A DNA stretch of 64,000 nucleotides from Porphyromonadaceae bacterium UBA2751 (GCA_002353285.1 DEJJ01000029.1:16734-80733), one strand, 5' to 3'; numbered from the stretch's first letter, positions 1 to 9,699 are shown. The notes: generated by a model not told the origin, from the letters alone. Program-made: numbers and translations.

Positions 1-486
1 AAGGACCTTGAGATCGCCACTCTTCACCAGTTTCATCACGTCGTTCATGGCAAGGTAAGGGAAAGTGAACGAGAGGGTTGCCTGTTCGTGACATTCAAGT
101 ATCTCGCCAGCCTCGATAGCAGCGCGAGCCGCCTCACGATAGGCGACAATAAGTCCTGAAGTGCCAAGCTTGATGCCACCGAAGTAGCGCACCACAGCAA
201 TCACCACATTAGTGAGCCCAAACGAGTTGATTTGGCCCAGAATGGGTTTGCCAGCAGTGCCACTGGGCTCGCCATTGTCGCTTGAAAGATACTCATCGCG
301 CTGAGTGCCAATCATGTAGGCCCAGCAGCAATGACGCGCATCGTGATATTTATTGGCTATCGCTTTAATCAGTGCCTTAGCCTCATCGGCACTCGAGGCC
401 GGCTGAGCTATAGCGATAAACTTGCTCATCTTCTCCTTGTAGATGCCTTGCGACACGCCTTTCAGCGTTTTATAAAAATCACTCAT
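1..486 (-). CDS. YigZ/IMPACT family protein (3' end outside window)
   Basis: Reading the minus strand from an ATG at 486 gives 162 codons that run off the left edge, so the C-terminal domain is missing. The signature region RYFGGIKLGTSGL and the preceding SDNGEPSGTAGKPIL are diagnostic of the YigZ/IMPACT (UPF0029) family. Its N-terminal domain has a ribosomal-protein-like fold; the bacterial role is poorly defined and may involve nucleic acid or ribosome binding. The gene is divergent from the DUF4494 gene at 641. A -7-like box lies about 27 bases upstream of the start. Family assignment is firm, cellular role unknown. Confidence 0.9.
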   Translation of the reverse strand, partial: MSDFYKTLKGVSQGIYKEKMSKFIAIAQPASSADEAKALIKAIANKYHDARHCCWAYMIGTQRDEYLSSDNGEPSGTAGKPILGQINSFGLTNVVIAVVRYFGGIKLGTSGLIVAYREAARAAIEAGEILECHEQATLSFTFPYLAMNDVMKLVKSGDLKVL

Positions 487-512
487 AGTTTTCCTCTCGA
501 TGAATCTTTCTG

Positions 513-520
513 CAAAAATA
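513..520 (-). promoter_or_regulatory. -7 box for the YigZ-family gene
   Basis: The minus strand reads TATTTTTG, matching the Bacteroidetes -7 consensus TAnnTTTG, 27 bases before the ATG. No clear -33 element was picked out. Confidence 0.4.
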
Positions 521-562
521 ACTATTTTTTCACACTTTCACCGTTTTCTCGGCTTAATTTTG

Positions 563-570
563 TACCTTTG
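563..570 (+). promoter_or_regulatory. -7 box for the DUF4494 gene
   Basis: TACCTTTG fits TAnnTTTG and lies about 70 bases before the ATG at 641. The -33 element is not clear. Confidence 0.5.
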
Positions 571-640
571 CACTTGCTTTTGATGGCTTTTTAATCACAA
601 TCAAGTAATTTTCAACCTAATAAATACAAATTATTACATT

Positions 641-1111
641 ATGGCAACCTACTTTGAATGTAAAGTGAAATATGACCGCACCCTCGACACTGGTGCACAA
701 AAGACTGTTACCGAACCTTACCTCGTCGACGCACTGTCGTTCACCGAGGCCGAGGCACGCATCACCGAGGAGGTGAGCCCTTTCACCACTGGTGAATTTG
801 CTGTAACTGCTGTGAAGAAAGTGAAATTCGACGACATCTTCTTCCATGAGGGTGGCGACCGCTGGTACAAAGTGAAAATCAACATGATCACCATCGACGA
901 GAAAACTGCCGCCGAAAAACGCACCGCAAGCAACTCACTGGTTCAGGCAAGCGAGTTCAAGCAGGCGCTCGACATTTTCCTCGAGAACATGCGAGGCACA
1001 GCTTTCGACTATGAGATTGCTGCTATCGACGAGACACAACTGATGGACGTTTTTGCTGCCAACCTTACCGAGACTCTTGCCGACAAAAAGGCTAAGAACG
1101 AAGAAGAATAA
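641..1111 (+). CDS. DUF4494 domain-containing protein
   Basis: 156 residues, soluble, no signal peptide or membrane segment. It starts MATYFECKVKYDRT and includes a VKKVKFDDIFFHEGGDRWYKVKI segment typical of DUF4494, a small family restricted to Bacteroidetes with no known function. Length matches the family. It is 22 bases upstream of the YggS-type gene and probably co-transcribed with it. Function unknown. Confidence 0.85.
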   Translation: MATYFECKVKYDRTLDTGAQKTVTEPYLVDALSFTEAEARITEEVSPFTTGEFAVTAVKKVKFDDIFFHEGGDRWYKVKINMITIDEKTAAEKRTASNSLVQASEFKQALDIFLENMRGTAFDYEIAAIDETQLMDVFAANLTETLADKKAKNEEE

Positions 1112-1133
1112 TCTTTATCATCTTTCACTCGCA

Positions 1134-1796
1134 ATGTCTATAGTTCAAAACATTGAACGCCTAAAGGCGCAACTGCCACAAGGAGTGAAGCTCGTGGCGG
1201 TGTCGAAGTTTCATCCGGTTGAGAGGCTACAAGAAGCCTACGAGGCGGGGCAACGCATCTTTGGTGAAAACAGAGCACAGGAACTGGCTGCAAAAGCGCC
1301 ACAACTGCCCACCGACATTGAATGGCACTTTATTGGTCACTTGCAAAAGAATAAAGTTCGCATGATAATGCCTTGGGCATCAACAATCCAAAGCATCGAC
1401 TCTGAAGAATTACTCCAACTGGTTAACAAGGAGGCCGCAAGGATTGATCGCCACATTAAAGTTTTGCTACAGCTTCATGTGGCTAAAGAGCAAACCAAGA
1501 GTGGATTTACTGTTGAGGAAGTGCTGCAAGCAGCCCGCAATGGCGCATTTCACGACCTGAGCAATGTGACCATAGCCGGCGTGATGGCAATGGCCACATT
1601 CACCACCGACATGGAGCAAGTGGCCCAGGAGTTTGAACTCGTGCACGACACCTTTGCAAAACTGCAATCCATGATCAATAGCCCTGCTTTCAATGAGATT
1701 AGCATGGGCATGAGCCACGACTGGCCAGTTGCCGTTGAGCACGGCGCAACTCTGGTGCGCATTGGCACCGACATCTTCGGCCCACGAGAATATTGA
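1134..1796 (+). CDS. YggS/PROSC family PLP-binding protein
   Basis: 220 residues from ATG 1134; an upstream in-frame ATG at 1053 lies inside the DUF4494 gene and is rejected. A single alanine-racemase-type TIM barrel. The PLP lysine is in AVSKFHP near residue 23. The family motifs FGENRAQEL, WHFIGHLQKNK and the C-terminal SMGMSHDW / GATLVRIGTDIFGPR are all present. YggS proteins bind PLP without known catalysis and maintain vitamin B6 and amino-acid homeostasis. Cytoplasmic. Follows DUF4494 closely; the MFS gene follows after 32 bases. Confidence 0.93.
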   Translation: MSIVQNIERLKAQLPQGVKLVAVSKFHPVERLQEAYEAGQRIFGENRAQELAAKAPQLPTDIEWHFIGHLQKNKVRMIMPWASTIQSIDSEELLQLVNKEAARIDRHIKVLLQLHVAKEQTKSGFTVEEVLQAARNGAFHDLSNVTIAGVMAMATFTTDMEQVAQEFELVHDTFAKLQSMINSPAFNEISMGMSHDWPVAVEHGATLVRIGTDIFGPREY

Positions 1797-1828
1797 CAAT
1801 TTAAATACTAACTTTAAACAAGAATACA

Positions 1829-3142
1829 ATGGCACAACAAAAGAAAAATGGTTCTATCATCGCCATCATCACGATGATGTTCCTCTATGCAATGATTGCA
1901 TTTGTGACTAACCTGGCTGCACCAATTGGCGTGGTAATGAAGAACGACCCCGAGGTAGGAGGCTCCAACTTCCTTGCCATGATGGGTAACTTCATGAACT
2001 TCCTTGCCTACCTCTTTATGGGAATTCCTGCTGGCAAAATGTTGACAAGGATTGGATATAAAAAGACTGCAATGTTTGGCATCCTTTGTGGGTTTATCGG
2101 AGTTCTTGTCCAGTTCCTGTCGGGATTTGAGGCACTCGAAGGGTATTCCGACAACACCATTTACCTTATTGGGGCGTTCATCTCGGGTGTGTCGGTGTGC
2201 TTGCTCAACACCGTTGTCAACCCCATGCTCAACCTCATTGGAGGCGGAGGCAAGCGAGGCAACCAGCTCAACATGATTGGCGGCACATTCAACTCTCTCG
2301 CTGCAACATTCACACCTATGTTAGTGGGCGCGCTAATTGGAGAAATCACAAGAGAGAGCGACTTTGCCGACATTAACCTGGTGCTCTACATCGCCATGGC
2401 TGTCTTTGCCGCTGCATTTATTGTGCTAGCTTTTGTTCCCATTAAAGACCCCGAAATTGGCAAGGTTACCAAGAACACAAAGTTCGAACACTCTCCATGG
2501 AAATTCCGCCACTTTGTGCTTGGCGCTATTGGCATCTTTATCTATGTGGGAATCGAAGTGGGAATCCCAGGAACTCTCAACTTCTACCTTAGCGACACCA
2601 CAACCAAGGGCGCTGGCCTGCTTGCCAACGCTGCAGCAATCGGAGGCATGGTCGCTGGAACTTATTGGCTGCTCATGCTCGTGGGGCGCATCATTGGCGG
2701 CGCTATTGCCAGCAAGGTTTCAAGCAAGACCATGATGGTTGTGGTAACCATCGTGGGCATGGCACTCATTCTGTGCGCAATGTTTGCCGACAAGGAGACC
2801 CAGACCTCTATGCCAGTGTTCACCGGCAGCGGATTTGCAATGGAAACTGTGCCCTTGAGCGCACTACTACTGGTGCTGTGCGGCCTGTGCACATCGGTGA
2901 TGTGGTCGTGCGTGTTCAACCTCGCAACCGAGGGATTGGGCAAGTATACCGCAGCTGCCAGCGGCATTTTCATGATGATGGTTGTGGGTGGCGGCGTGTT
3001 GCCACTCATCCAGAATGCCATTGCCGACAGCAACCTCGGCTACATGATCTCTTACATCGTGCCTCTGGTGGGACTTGCCTACCTGTGCTTCTACGCCATC
3101 GTGGGATGCAAGAACGTCAACACCGACATACCAGTCGAATAA
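1829..3142 (+). CDS. MFS transporter, FucP/GluP sugar-permease-like
   Basis: 437 residues with about 12 hydrophobic helices, no signal peptide. Helix 2/3 contains a GIPAGKMLTRIGYKKTAMFG loop, an MFS motif A variant. The order, length and glycine-rich helices fit the FHS (FucP/GluP) sugar:proton symporter group. The substrate cannot be read from sequence. It ends at a strong terminator (3170-3199) and may belong to one transcript with the two genes before it. Inner-membrane uptake is the inferred role. Confidence 0.82.
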   Translation: MAQQKKNGSIIAIITMMFLYAMIAFVTNLAAPIGVVMKNDPEVGGSNFLAMMGNFMNFLAYLFMGIPAGKMLTRIGYKKTAMFGILCGFIGVLVQFLSGFEALEGYSDNTIYLIGAFISGVSVCLLNTVVNPMLNLIGGGGKRGNQLNMIGGTFNSLAATFTPMLVGALIGEITRESDFADINLVLYIAMAVFAAAFIVLAFVPIKDPEIGKVTKNTKFEHSPWKFRHFVLGAIGIFIYVGIEVGIPGTLNFYLSDTTTKGAGLLANAAAIGGMVAGTYWLLMLVGRIIGGAIASKVSSKTMMVVVTIVGMALILCAMFADKETQTSMPVFTGSGFAMETVPLSALLLVLCGLCTSVMWSCVFNLATEGLGKYTAAASGIFMMMVVGGGVLPLIQNAIADSNLGYMISYIVPLVGLAYLCFYAIVGCKNVNTDIPVE

Positions 3143-3169
3143 CATCACAACACAAACTCATTATACCAG

Positions 3170-3199
3170 GGCATTGCTACGACAGCAATGCCTTTTTTT
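3170..3199 (+). terminator. Rho-independent terminator after the MFS gene
   Basis: A 9-bp stem (GGCATTGCT / AGCAATGCC) with a 5-base loop, followed by seven T residues. It separates the MFS gene from transketolase. Confidence 0.9.
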
Positions 3200-3279
3200 G
3201 CAATTTTTCTACAAAATATTTGCACATTATTATAATAATTAGTAATTTCGTCACGTAATAATTGAAATTTAATTTTTAT

Positions 3280-5334
3280 ATGACTGATAATAATCTGATG
3301 ACTCGCGCGGCCAACAACATCCGCATCTTGGCCGCCGCAATGGTTGAGAATGCTAAATCGGGACATCCCGGTGGCGCCATGGGAGGTGCCGACTTTGCCA
3401 ATGTGCTTTATAGCTCCTACCTTGTGCACGACCCCGACGACCCACGCTGGATAGCCCGCGACCGATTCTTCCTCGACCCAGGCCACATGTCGCCAATGCT
3501 CTATGCCACACTGCTGATGACAGGCAAGTACACCATCGACGACATCAAGGCCTTCCGCTCGTGGGGAAGCATCACACCTGGCCATCCCGAGCTCGACGTC
3601 GATCACGGCGTGGAGAACACCAGCGGTCCACTGGGCCAGGGGCATGTAATGGCTGTGGGATGTGCCATTGCCGAGCGATTCATTGCCACTCACTTTAGCG
3701 AGGTTTTCGCCCACAAGACCTACGCCTTCATCAGCGATGGAGGCATCCAGGAGGGCATTTCGCAAGAGGCCGGCCGCCTGGCTGGGCACCTGGGCCTGAG
3801 CAACCTCATCATGTTCTACGACAGCAACTCGGTGCAGCTTAGCACCATGTGCGATGCAGTGAGCTCGGAGGACACCGCTATGAAATACCGTGCTTGGAAT
3901 TGGAATGTCATCGAGGTCGATGGCACCAATCCCGCCGCTATGGCCCAGGCACTCGACAAAGCACAACATGAGACCGAGCGCCCCACCCTCATCATTGGCA
4001 ACACCATCATGGGGCGTGGCTGTGTGACCGACGATGGAACCAATTTCGAGGGCCAGTGCAGCACTCATGGCAATCCGCTCAGCAAGTCGGGAGCAAGCTT
4101 CGAGAAGACAATCGAGAACCTGGGCGGCGACCCAATTAACCCCTGGCAGGTGTTCCCCGAAGTAGCCGAGCTCTACAGCAACCGTGCCAAGCAGCTGCGT
4201 GACATCGTTGCACAGCGCAAGGCACAAGAGCAAGAATGGCGCACAGCCAACCCTGAAAAGGCAGCACAGCTCGACCGTTATATAAAAGGTGAAGTCGACG
4301 CCATCGACTATGCAGCCATCGAGCACAAACCAGGACTTGCCACACGCGCTTCGAGTGCCAACGTGCTTGCTGCACTGGCGCAAGGCGTGGGCAACATGAT
4401 TGTGTCAAGTGCCGACCTTGCTAATAGCGACAAGACCGACGGATTCTTGAAGAAAACCAAGCCTCTCACTCGTGGCGACTTTGAGGGTGCATTCCTGCAG
4501 GTCGGCGTGAGCGAGCTCGCCATGACTGCCATCATCAATGGCATCGCCCTGCATGGCGCAATGATTGCAGCATGCGGCACCTTCTTCGTCTTTAGCGACT
4601 ACATGAAACCCGCAGTGCGCCTCTCGGCACTCATGGAACTGCCAGTTAAGTTCATTTGGACACACGACGCATTCCGAGTTGGTGAGGATGGACCCACCCA
4701 CGAACCAGTTGAGCAGGAGGCACAAATTCGCCTTATGGAAGAGCTCAAGAATCATAGCGGACGCAACAGCATGCTCGTGCTACGACCAGCCGATAGCGCC
4801 GAGTGCACCGTGGCATGGAAAATGGCAATGGAGAACACTCTCACACCCACGGCCCTCATTCTCTCGCGACAAAACATCCCCGACCTGCCATCGCAGCACG
4901 GCAACGACTATGCTGCTCGCTACAACGACGCACTGCAGGCCCAAAAGGGTGGTTACATATTATACAAGGACCAAGACCCCGACATAGTGCTTGTAGGCAA
5001 TGGTTCCGAGGTGTCAACTCTTGTTGAGGCGGCAAAGCTTCTTAAGGCCGAGCAAAACATTAAGGTACAGATTGTTTCAATACCATCAATAGGACTTTTT
5101 AAGTGCCAACCAGCCGATTACCAATGCCAGGTGATTCCACCGCAACTGCCCACTTTTGGACTCACAGCAGGACTACCATCCACTCTACACAGCGTGGTTA
5201 ACGGTGGCACTGTTTTCGGACTCGACCATTTTGGAGCTTCGGCACCCTATAAGATTCTCGATGATAAATTTGGATTTTCTCCACAAAATATCTCATCGGA
5301 AATCCAAAAAACCCTCAAAAAAAGCAAAAAATGA
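3280..5334 (+). CDS. tkt: Transketolase
   Basis: 684 residues from ATG 3280; a TTG 18 bases upstream is less likely. Pentose phosphate pathway enzyme transferring two-carbon ketol units with thiamine pyrophosphate. N-terminal TPP domain with SGHPGGAMGGADF near residue 27 and SDGGIQEGISQEA. The central Pyr domain has FSDYMKPAVRLSALM followed by THDAFRVGEDGPTHEPVEQ, and a C-terminal domain completes the fold. Length is standard for a full-length enzyme. An imperfect -7 box lies just upstream. Cytoplasmic. No pathway neighbours are adjacent. Confidence 0.97.
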   Translation: MTDNNLMTRAANNIRILAAAMVENAKSGHPGGAMGGADFANVLYSSYLVHDPDDPRWIARDRFFLDPGHMSPMLYATLLMTGKYTIDDIKAFRSWGSITPGHPELDVDHGVENTSGPLGQGHVMAVGCAIAERFIATHFSEVFAHKTYAFISDGGIQEGISQEAGRLAGHLGLSNLIMFYDSNSVQLSTMCDAVSSEDTAMKYRAWNWNVIEVDGTNPAAMAQALDKAQHETERPTLIIGNTIMGRGCVTDDGTNFEGQCSTHGNPLSKSGASFEKTIENLGGDPINPWQVFPEVAELYSNRAKQLRDIVAQRKAQEQEWRTANPEKAAQLDRYIKGEVDAIDYAAIEHKPGLATRASSANVLAALAQGVGNMIVSSADLANSDKTDGFLKKTKPLTRGDFEGAFLQVGVSELAMTAIINGIALHGAMIAACGTFFVFSDYMKPAVRLSALMELPVKFIWTHDAFRVGEDGPTHEPVEQEAQIRLMEELKNHSGRNSMLVLRPADSAECTVAWKMAMENTLTPTALILSRQNIPDLPSQHGNDYAARYNDALQAQKGGYILYKDQDPDIVLVGNGSEVSTLVEAAKLLKAEQNIKVQIVSIPSIGLFKCQPADYQCQVIPPQLPTFGLTAGLPSTLHSVVNGGTVFGLDHFGASAPYKILDDKFGFSPQNISSEIQKTLKKSKK

Positions 5335-5387
5335 CCTTTTTTTGAAGATTTTTTTGAGAAAATGACTATCAATCAAAAAAAAAGCTA

Positions 5388-5395
5388 TATATTTG
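5388..5395 (+). promoter_or_regulatory. -7 box for the ompA-family gene
   Basis: TATATTTG matches TAnnTTTG. The 5' leader to the ATG is about 78 bases. It contains an A/T-only palindrome (5440-5457) that could fold into a hairpin; such leaders suit a highly expressed porin, which is inference. Confidence 0.5.
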
Positions 5396-5473
5396 CACAA
5401 TGTTTTGATAAGGTATACAATTCATTTTAGTGTTTAACAAATAAAAATTTTTATTTAACAAAAACGTAAGTCT

Positions 5474-6751
5474 ATGAAAAAGATTACATTACTAGCATGT
5501 GCATGTGCTCTTTTCTTGGCTCCTGCAGTTAACGCTCAGGAGGTTCAGTACGTTGAGGATCCCGCTCAGGGCTACATCTTCAATCGTATGCAAGACAATT
5601 GGTTCATCCAGGCCACAGGCGGTGTTGGCGTTATGATGTCTTACAAAGACGCTAACATGAAGCTCGGCAAGCGCTTCCTCGCTCCTAAGGCTAACTTGTT
5701 CATCGGTAAGTGGTTCTCTCCACTGCTGGGTGTTCGCATCGGCGGTCACTTCGAGCAGATGAAGGGTGCTACCGACAACACTCGCGCCATCGGTTATCGC
5801 ACCGACATGGGCGACATGATGAAGGATGACGCTAAGGGTGTAATGGGACAGAAGTTCAATCGCATCGGTGTTACCGGCGATGTTCTGTTCAACGTTACTA
5901 ACTGGCTCTGCGGTTACAAGCCCGGTCGCTTCTACAACGCTGTAGTTTATGCTGGTGCTTCTACTAGCTGGAACTTCTACAACGACAAGGCCGACGGAAC
6001 TGGTAGCTGGAAGTACAAAGGCGCCGACAATGGTAAGGAAGGCTCTCACAGCCGTAACTTCGCCCTCCAGGCTGGTTTGCTCAACAGCTTCGCTCTTGGC
6101 AAGCACGTTGACCTCCTCCTCGACCTCCGTTTCGACATGATTCAGGAGCACATCGACGGTTGGGGCCACAAGACTTGGAACGAGTACCCAAGCGTACAAC
6201 TCGGTTTCGCTTATAAGTTTGGCAAGACTGAGTGGAATGCACCTGTTGTTCCTGTATGCCCACAGTATCAGGACCTCACTCCCGAGCTCGACGCTCTCCG
6301 CAACAAGCTTGCTCAAGCTAATGCTAAGATCCGCGACCTCGAGAACCAGCTCAACGACTGCCTGAACTGGAAGCGTAACCACAAGTGCCCCGAGAACAAT
6401 GTTGTTAACAACATCATCGGCGACGCTCCTCTGGCTACTATCTACTATCCAAGAGGTAAGTCTTACATCACTCCTCTCCAGATGGAGGTTGTAAACGCAG
6501 TTGCTGACGTTATGAACAACGAGAGCGACAGCTACAAGCTCACTGGTTGGGCCGACAACTACACTGGTAACGACGCCATCAACATCAAGCTTCGTCACGA
6601 CCGTGTTAACGGCGTTAAGAAGACTCTTGAGGACAAGGGCATCGACGGCGACCGTCTCAACACTGAGACCAACAACGAGAACCACCCACATGCCACTAGC
6701 TTGGCATCTGCACCTCTCGGCCGTTGCGTTACTATCGAGCGTAACAAATAA
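5474..6751 (+). CDS. OmpA family outer-membrane protein
   Basis: 425 residues. Signal peptide MKKITLLACACALFLAPAVNA, then a beta-barrel-like region (about 40-255), a short coiled coil (PELDALRNKLAQANAKIRD, about 270-300) and a C-terminal OmpA-like peptidoglycan-binding domain from about 325 (IYYPRGKSYITPLQ, then DRVNGVKKTLEDKGI). Bacteroidales carry abundant porin-like OmpA proteins of this layout that anchor the outer membrane to the wall. Codon use looks highly biased and a strong terminator follows, both suggesting high expression. Monocistronic. Confidence 0.92.
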   Translation: MKKITLLACACALFLAPAVNAQEVQYVEDPAQGYIFNRMQDNWFIQATGGVGVMMSYKDANMKLGKRFLAPKANLFIGKWFSPLLGVRIGGHFEQMKGATDNTRAIGYRTDMGDMMKDDAKGVMGQKFNRIGVTGDVLFNVTNWLCGYKPGRFYNAVVYAGASTSWNFYNDKADGTGSWKYKGADNGKEGSHSRNFALQAGLLNSFALGKHVDLLLDLRFDMIQEHIDGWGHKTWNEYPSVQLGFAYKFGKTEWNAPVVPVCPQYQDLTPELDALRNKLAQANAKIRDLENQLNDCLNWKRNHKCPENNVVNNIIGDAPLATIYYPRGKSYITPLQMEVVNAVADVMNNESDSYKLTGWADNYTGNDAINIKLRHDRVNGVKKTLEDKGIDGDRLNTETNNENHPHATSLASAPLGRCVTIERNK

Positions 6752-6790
6752 TTCTTTGACATCGAGAATTAAAAACGCTTAAAGAACAAA

Positions 6791-6824
6791 AAGTCCTGCA
6801 CACCATTGTGCGGGACTTTTTTTT
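6791..6824 (+). terminator. Rho-independent terminator after the ompA-family gene
   Basis: A 12-bp stem AAGTCCTGCACA / TGTGCGGGACTT with one G-T pair and a CCAT loop, followed by a run of six T residues. Confidence 0.93.
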
Positions 6825-6861
6825 GTGACATAATTATCAACCCAGTCTCATTTATTTTCAC

Positions 6862-6869
6862 TAATTTTG
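6862..6869 (+). promoter_or_regulatory. -7 box for the MATE gene
   Basis: TAATTTTG matches TAnnTTTG, 44 bases before the ATG at 6914. Its position excludes the longer upstream start at 6806. Confidence 0.5.
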
Positions 6870-6913
6870 CCCCATCCTTTTTTACACATTATATATATAG
6901 GGCAACTACCACA

Positions 6914-8344
6914 ATGGCCACCAAGCAACATCAGCGACTCATCGACCGCATCAAGACCGGCGATCACATGACGCTAAAGCAGCAACTCTCACTCACCGTA
7001 GCGTTGAGCACACCAGCAATACTGGCACAGCTATCGATTATAATCATGCAATATATCGATGCTTCGATGGTGGGAAGCCTGGGTGCTGCCGACAGTGCCG
7101 CCATTGGACTCGTCTCTTCATCGGCATGGCTCTTCGAGGGGCTCTTGAGCGCAGCGGCCATGGGATTCACTGTGCAAGTAGCTCATCATCTTGGAGCTGG
7201 AGGCACCAGCAATGCACGCGGCGTGTTGCGGCAGTCACTGGTCGCCTGCCTTCTATTCAGTGTAGCGCTGGCTGCCATTGGAGCTGCCATCAGCACACCA
7301 CTCCCCCACTGGCTTGGAGGCACCCACGAGGTCAACACCAAGGCCTCTAACTATTTCCTCATCTTGTCAATATTCCTTCCATTCCTCGAGATTGAGTTCC
7401 TGGCAGGAGGCATGCTGCGCAGCAGTGGCAACATGAAAGTGCCAGGATTGCTCAATATATTAATGTGTGTGCTCGATGTGGTGTTCAATTTCTTCCTCAT
7501 ATTCCCCACTCGCGACATTGCCATTGCTGGCCACACCATCCACATGCCAGGAATGGGCCTTGGTGTGACAGGTGCCGCCATTGGAACAGTCATGGCCGAG
7601 GTGGTCACTTGCCTGCTCATGCTCTACTTCCTGCTCACGCGCTCACGCGACCTGAAACTCATTGGCAACAAAGGATCGTTCACACCCACTGCGGCATGTC
7701 TCAGGCGGGCCTACCGCATCAGCCTGCCTATGGCGTTACAACACGTCATGATGTGTGGTGCCTACATCGCAACCACTGCCATCGTGGCCCCGCTGGGAAG
7801 CGTGGCACTCGCTGCCAACATTTTTGCCATCACAGCCGAGAGCCTTTGCTACATGCCAGGACAAGGCATCAGCGAGGCAGCAACCACACTTGTGGGGCAA
7901 AGCGCTGGAGCTGGCCGAAGAAATCTAATGACACGCTTCGCCACCATCACTGTGATCATGGGAGTGCTCACAATGACTGTTATGGGAGTGCTGCTTTATG
8001 CCTGCGCCCATCTGCTCATGGGCTTCATGTCGCCTGTCAACGACATCATCAATCTGGGCACGCAGTGCCTGCGCATCGAGGCATGGGCCGAGCCTCTTTA
8101 TGCCATCTCTATTGTGGGCTATGGCGTGATGGTGGGTGCTGGCGACACATTAGTGCCATGCATCATGAACCTGGCAAGCATGTGGATTGTGCGAATCACA
8201 CTCGCCACATTACTTGCATCCACCATGGGGCTCGTGGGCGTGTGGATTGCAATGTGCATCGAGCTTTGCGTGAGGGGATTGTTATTCCTGGGGAGGCTCC
8301 TCTCAGGCAAGTGGATAAAGAAAACGTCAATCATCAACAGTTAA
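6914..8344 (+). CDS. MATE family efflux transporter
   Basis: 476 residues from ATG 6914. About 12 membrane helices in two repeats of MatE. Diagnostic segments are LSTPAILAQLSIIIMQYIDASMVG near the N terminus and the internal-repeat counterpart RISLPMALQHVMM. The family exports cationic compounds or metabolites with Na+ or H+ antiport; substrate not predictable here. Monocistronic, with its own promoter downstream of the ompA-family terminator. Confidence 0.93.
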   Translation: MATKQHQRLIDRIKTGDHMTLKQQLSLTVALSTPAILAQLSIIIMQYIDASMVGSLGAADSAAIGLVSSSAWLFEGLLSAAAMGFTVQVAHHLGAGGTSNARGVLRQSLVACLLFSVALAAIGAAISTPLPHWLGGTHEVNTKASNYFLILSIFLPFLEIEFLAGGMLRSSGNMKVPGLLNILMCVLDVVFNFFLIFPTRDIAIAGHTIHMPGMGLGVTGAAIGTVMAEVVTCLLMLYFLLTRSRDLKLIGNKGSFTPTAACLRRAYRISLPMALQHVMMCGAYIATTAIVAPLGSVALAANIFAITAESLCYMPGQGISEAATTLVGQSAGAGRRNLMTRFATITVIMGVLTMTVMGVLLYACAHLLMGFMSPVNDIINLGTQCLRIEAWAEPLYAISIVGYGVMVGAGDTLVPCIMNLASMWIVRITLATLLASTMGLVGVWIAMCIELCVRGLLFLGRLLSGKWIKKTSIINS

Positions 8345-8381
8345 ATAGTTCAAAATACTTAATAATAACTTGTCATTTCAT

Positions 8382-8389
8382 TAACTTTG
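8382..8389 (+). promoter_or_regulatory. -7 box for the PatB-type gene
   Basis: TAACTTTG matches TAnnTTTG, 31 bases before the ATG at 8420. It argues against the TTG at 8387. Confidence 0.55.
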
Positions 8390-8419
8390 CATCACAATAA
8401 GCATAAACCACGCATAATC

Positions 8420-9592
8420 ATGAATAACGACAACTTTAACTTCGACGAAATCGTTGATCGTCATCACACCCATGCAATAAAATGGGACAAATGTGAAGCC
8501 GACGACATCATACCCATGTGGGTTGCCGACATGGATTTCAAGGCAGCACCATGCATCATCGAGGCTCTCAAGCAGCGGCTCGACCATGGCATTTTCGGTT
8601 ATGCCAGTGTGCCCGATGAGTTCTACACATCAATCACCAACTGGTTCGCCAGGCGGCACAACTGGAACATCGACCGCAGCATGATTGACTACACCACAGG
8701 GGTGGTGCCAGCTTTCAACGCAGTGATCAAGGCTCTGACCAAGCCAGGCGAGAATGTGGTGATTCTCACACCAGTCTACAACTGCTTCTTCACCTGCATC
8801 GAGAGCAACAACTGCAAGGCTGTGGAAGTCCCTCTCAACTATAATGACGATTACACCTATTCTATCAACTTCCACACTCTTGAGCAGGCGCTGAGCGACG
8901 ACAACACCCACACACTACTGTTCTGCAACCCTCACAACCCTGCAGGACGAGTGTGGACGCGCCAAGAGCTACTACAGGTCAACGACTTGTGCATCAAGCA
9001 TGGAGTCACAGTCATCAGCGACGAGATTCACTGCGAAATGGTTATGCCTGGCCACGACTACACTCCATTTGCTTCTATTTCAGTCGAGGCACAGCGCAAT
9101 TGCATCACTTGTGGCTCTCCCAGCAAGTCGTTCAACATTGCTGGCCTACAGGCTGCTTTCATCGTGAGCAACAACCCCGACATTAAAGCCAGAGTGAACC
9201 AAGCTCTCATCGACAACCAAGTCAACTCCATCAATCCATTCGGCCTTGAGGCCTTCATCGCTGCCTACAATCATGGCGAGAGCTGGATTTTGCAACTCAA
9301 CCGCTACATTGCTGGCAACTTCAACCTCATGTGTGACATGATGAGCAAAGAACTCCCACAACTCCACATCACTCCCATGGAAGGCTCCTATCTTGCATGG
9401 ATCGATGTCACTCCCACGGGCCTGACAAGCACACAAGCAACCCAAAAGATTCTCAACGAGGGCCGTGTGATGGTCAACGATGGCGTCATCTACGGCAAGG
9501 CTGGCGACGGCTTCATCCGCATCAACCTCGCAACGCCTCGTTCCATTGTTGAAGAAGCCACAAGGCGCATCATCAACACTATGAAGCAGTAG
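8420..9592 (+). CDS. PatB/MalY family PLP-dependent aminotransferase (putative C-S lyase)
   Basis: 390 residues. Fold-type I PLP enzyme: IIPMWVADMDFKAAP at the N terminus is the MalY/PatB hallmark. CNPHNPAGRVW and SDEIHCEMV are the cofactor-pocket motifs, and the Schiff-base lysine is in GSPSKSFNIAGLQ. Members cleave cystathionine or other cysteine thioethers, yielding thiol, pyruvate and ammonia. Cytoplasmic. Monocistronic: own promoter, long hairpin terminator downstream. Whether it acts in methionine synthesis or sulfur scavenging cannot be decided from sequence. Confidence 0.92.
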   Translation: MNNDNFNFDEIVDRHHTHAIKWDKCEADDIIPMWVADMDFKAAPCIIEALKQRLDHGIFGYASVPDEFYTSITNWFARRHNWNIDRSMIDYTTGVVPAFNAVIKALTKPGENVVILTPVYNCFFTCIESNNCKAVEVPLNYNDDYTYSINFHTLEQALSDDNTHTLLFCNPHNPAGRVWTRQELLQVNDLCIKHGVTVISDEIHCEMVMPGHDYTPFASISVEAQRNCITCGSPSKSFNIAGLQAAFIVSNNPDIKARVNQALIDNQVNSINPFGLEAFIAAYNHGESWILQLNRYIAGNFNLMCDMMSKELPQLHITPMEGSYLAWIDVTPTGLTSTQATQKILNEGRVMVNDGVIYGKAGDGFIRINLATPRSIVEEATRRIINTMKQ

Positions 9593-9620
9593 AGCAACTT
9601 GCACATTCACCACACATAGC

Positions 9621-9668
9621 AATTTCCCTTGATTGTTGCCAATAATGTGAGCACAATCAAGGGAAATT
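9621..9668. terminator. Bidirectional hairpin between converging genes
   Basis: Perfect 16-bp arms (AATTTCCCTTGATTGT and its complement) with a 16-base loop, between the PatB-type gene and the converging YqiA-like gene. Short A/T stretches flank both sides. Most likely a shared terminator. Confidence 0.7.
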
Positions 9669-9699
9669 ATCATTCTCAGCTCTGTTCTATAATAGTGCT

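Noticed and set aside
3145..4383. 412-residue frame opposite transketolase
   Set aside because: Antisense shadow of a strongly conserved gene; no recognisable domain, codon bias follows the opposite strand.
5492..6691. 399-residue frame opposite the ompA-family gene
   Set aside because: Shadow caused by the biased codons of a highly expressed gene; Val/Leu/Ser-rich with no motif.
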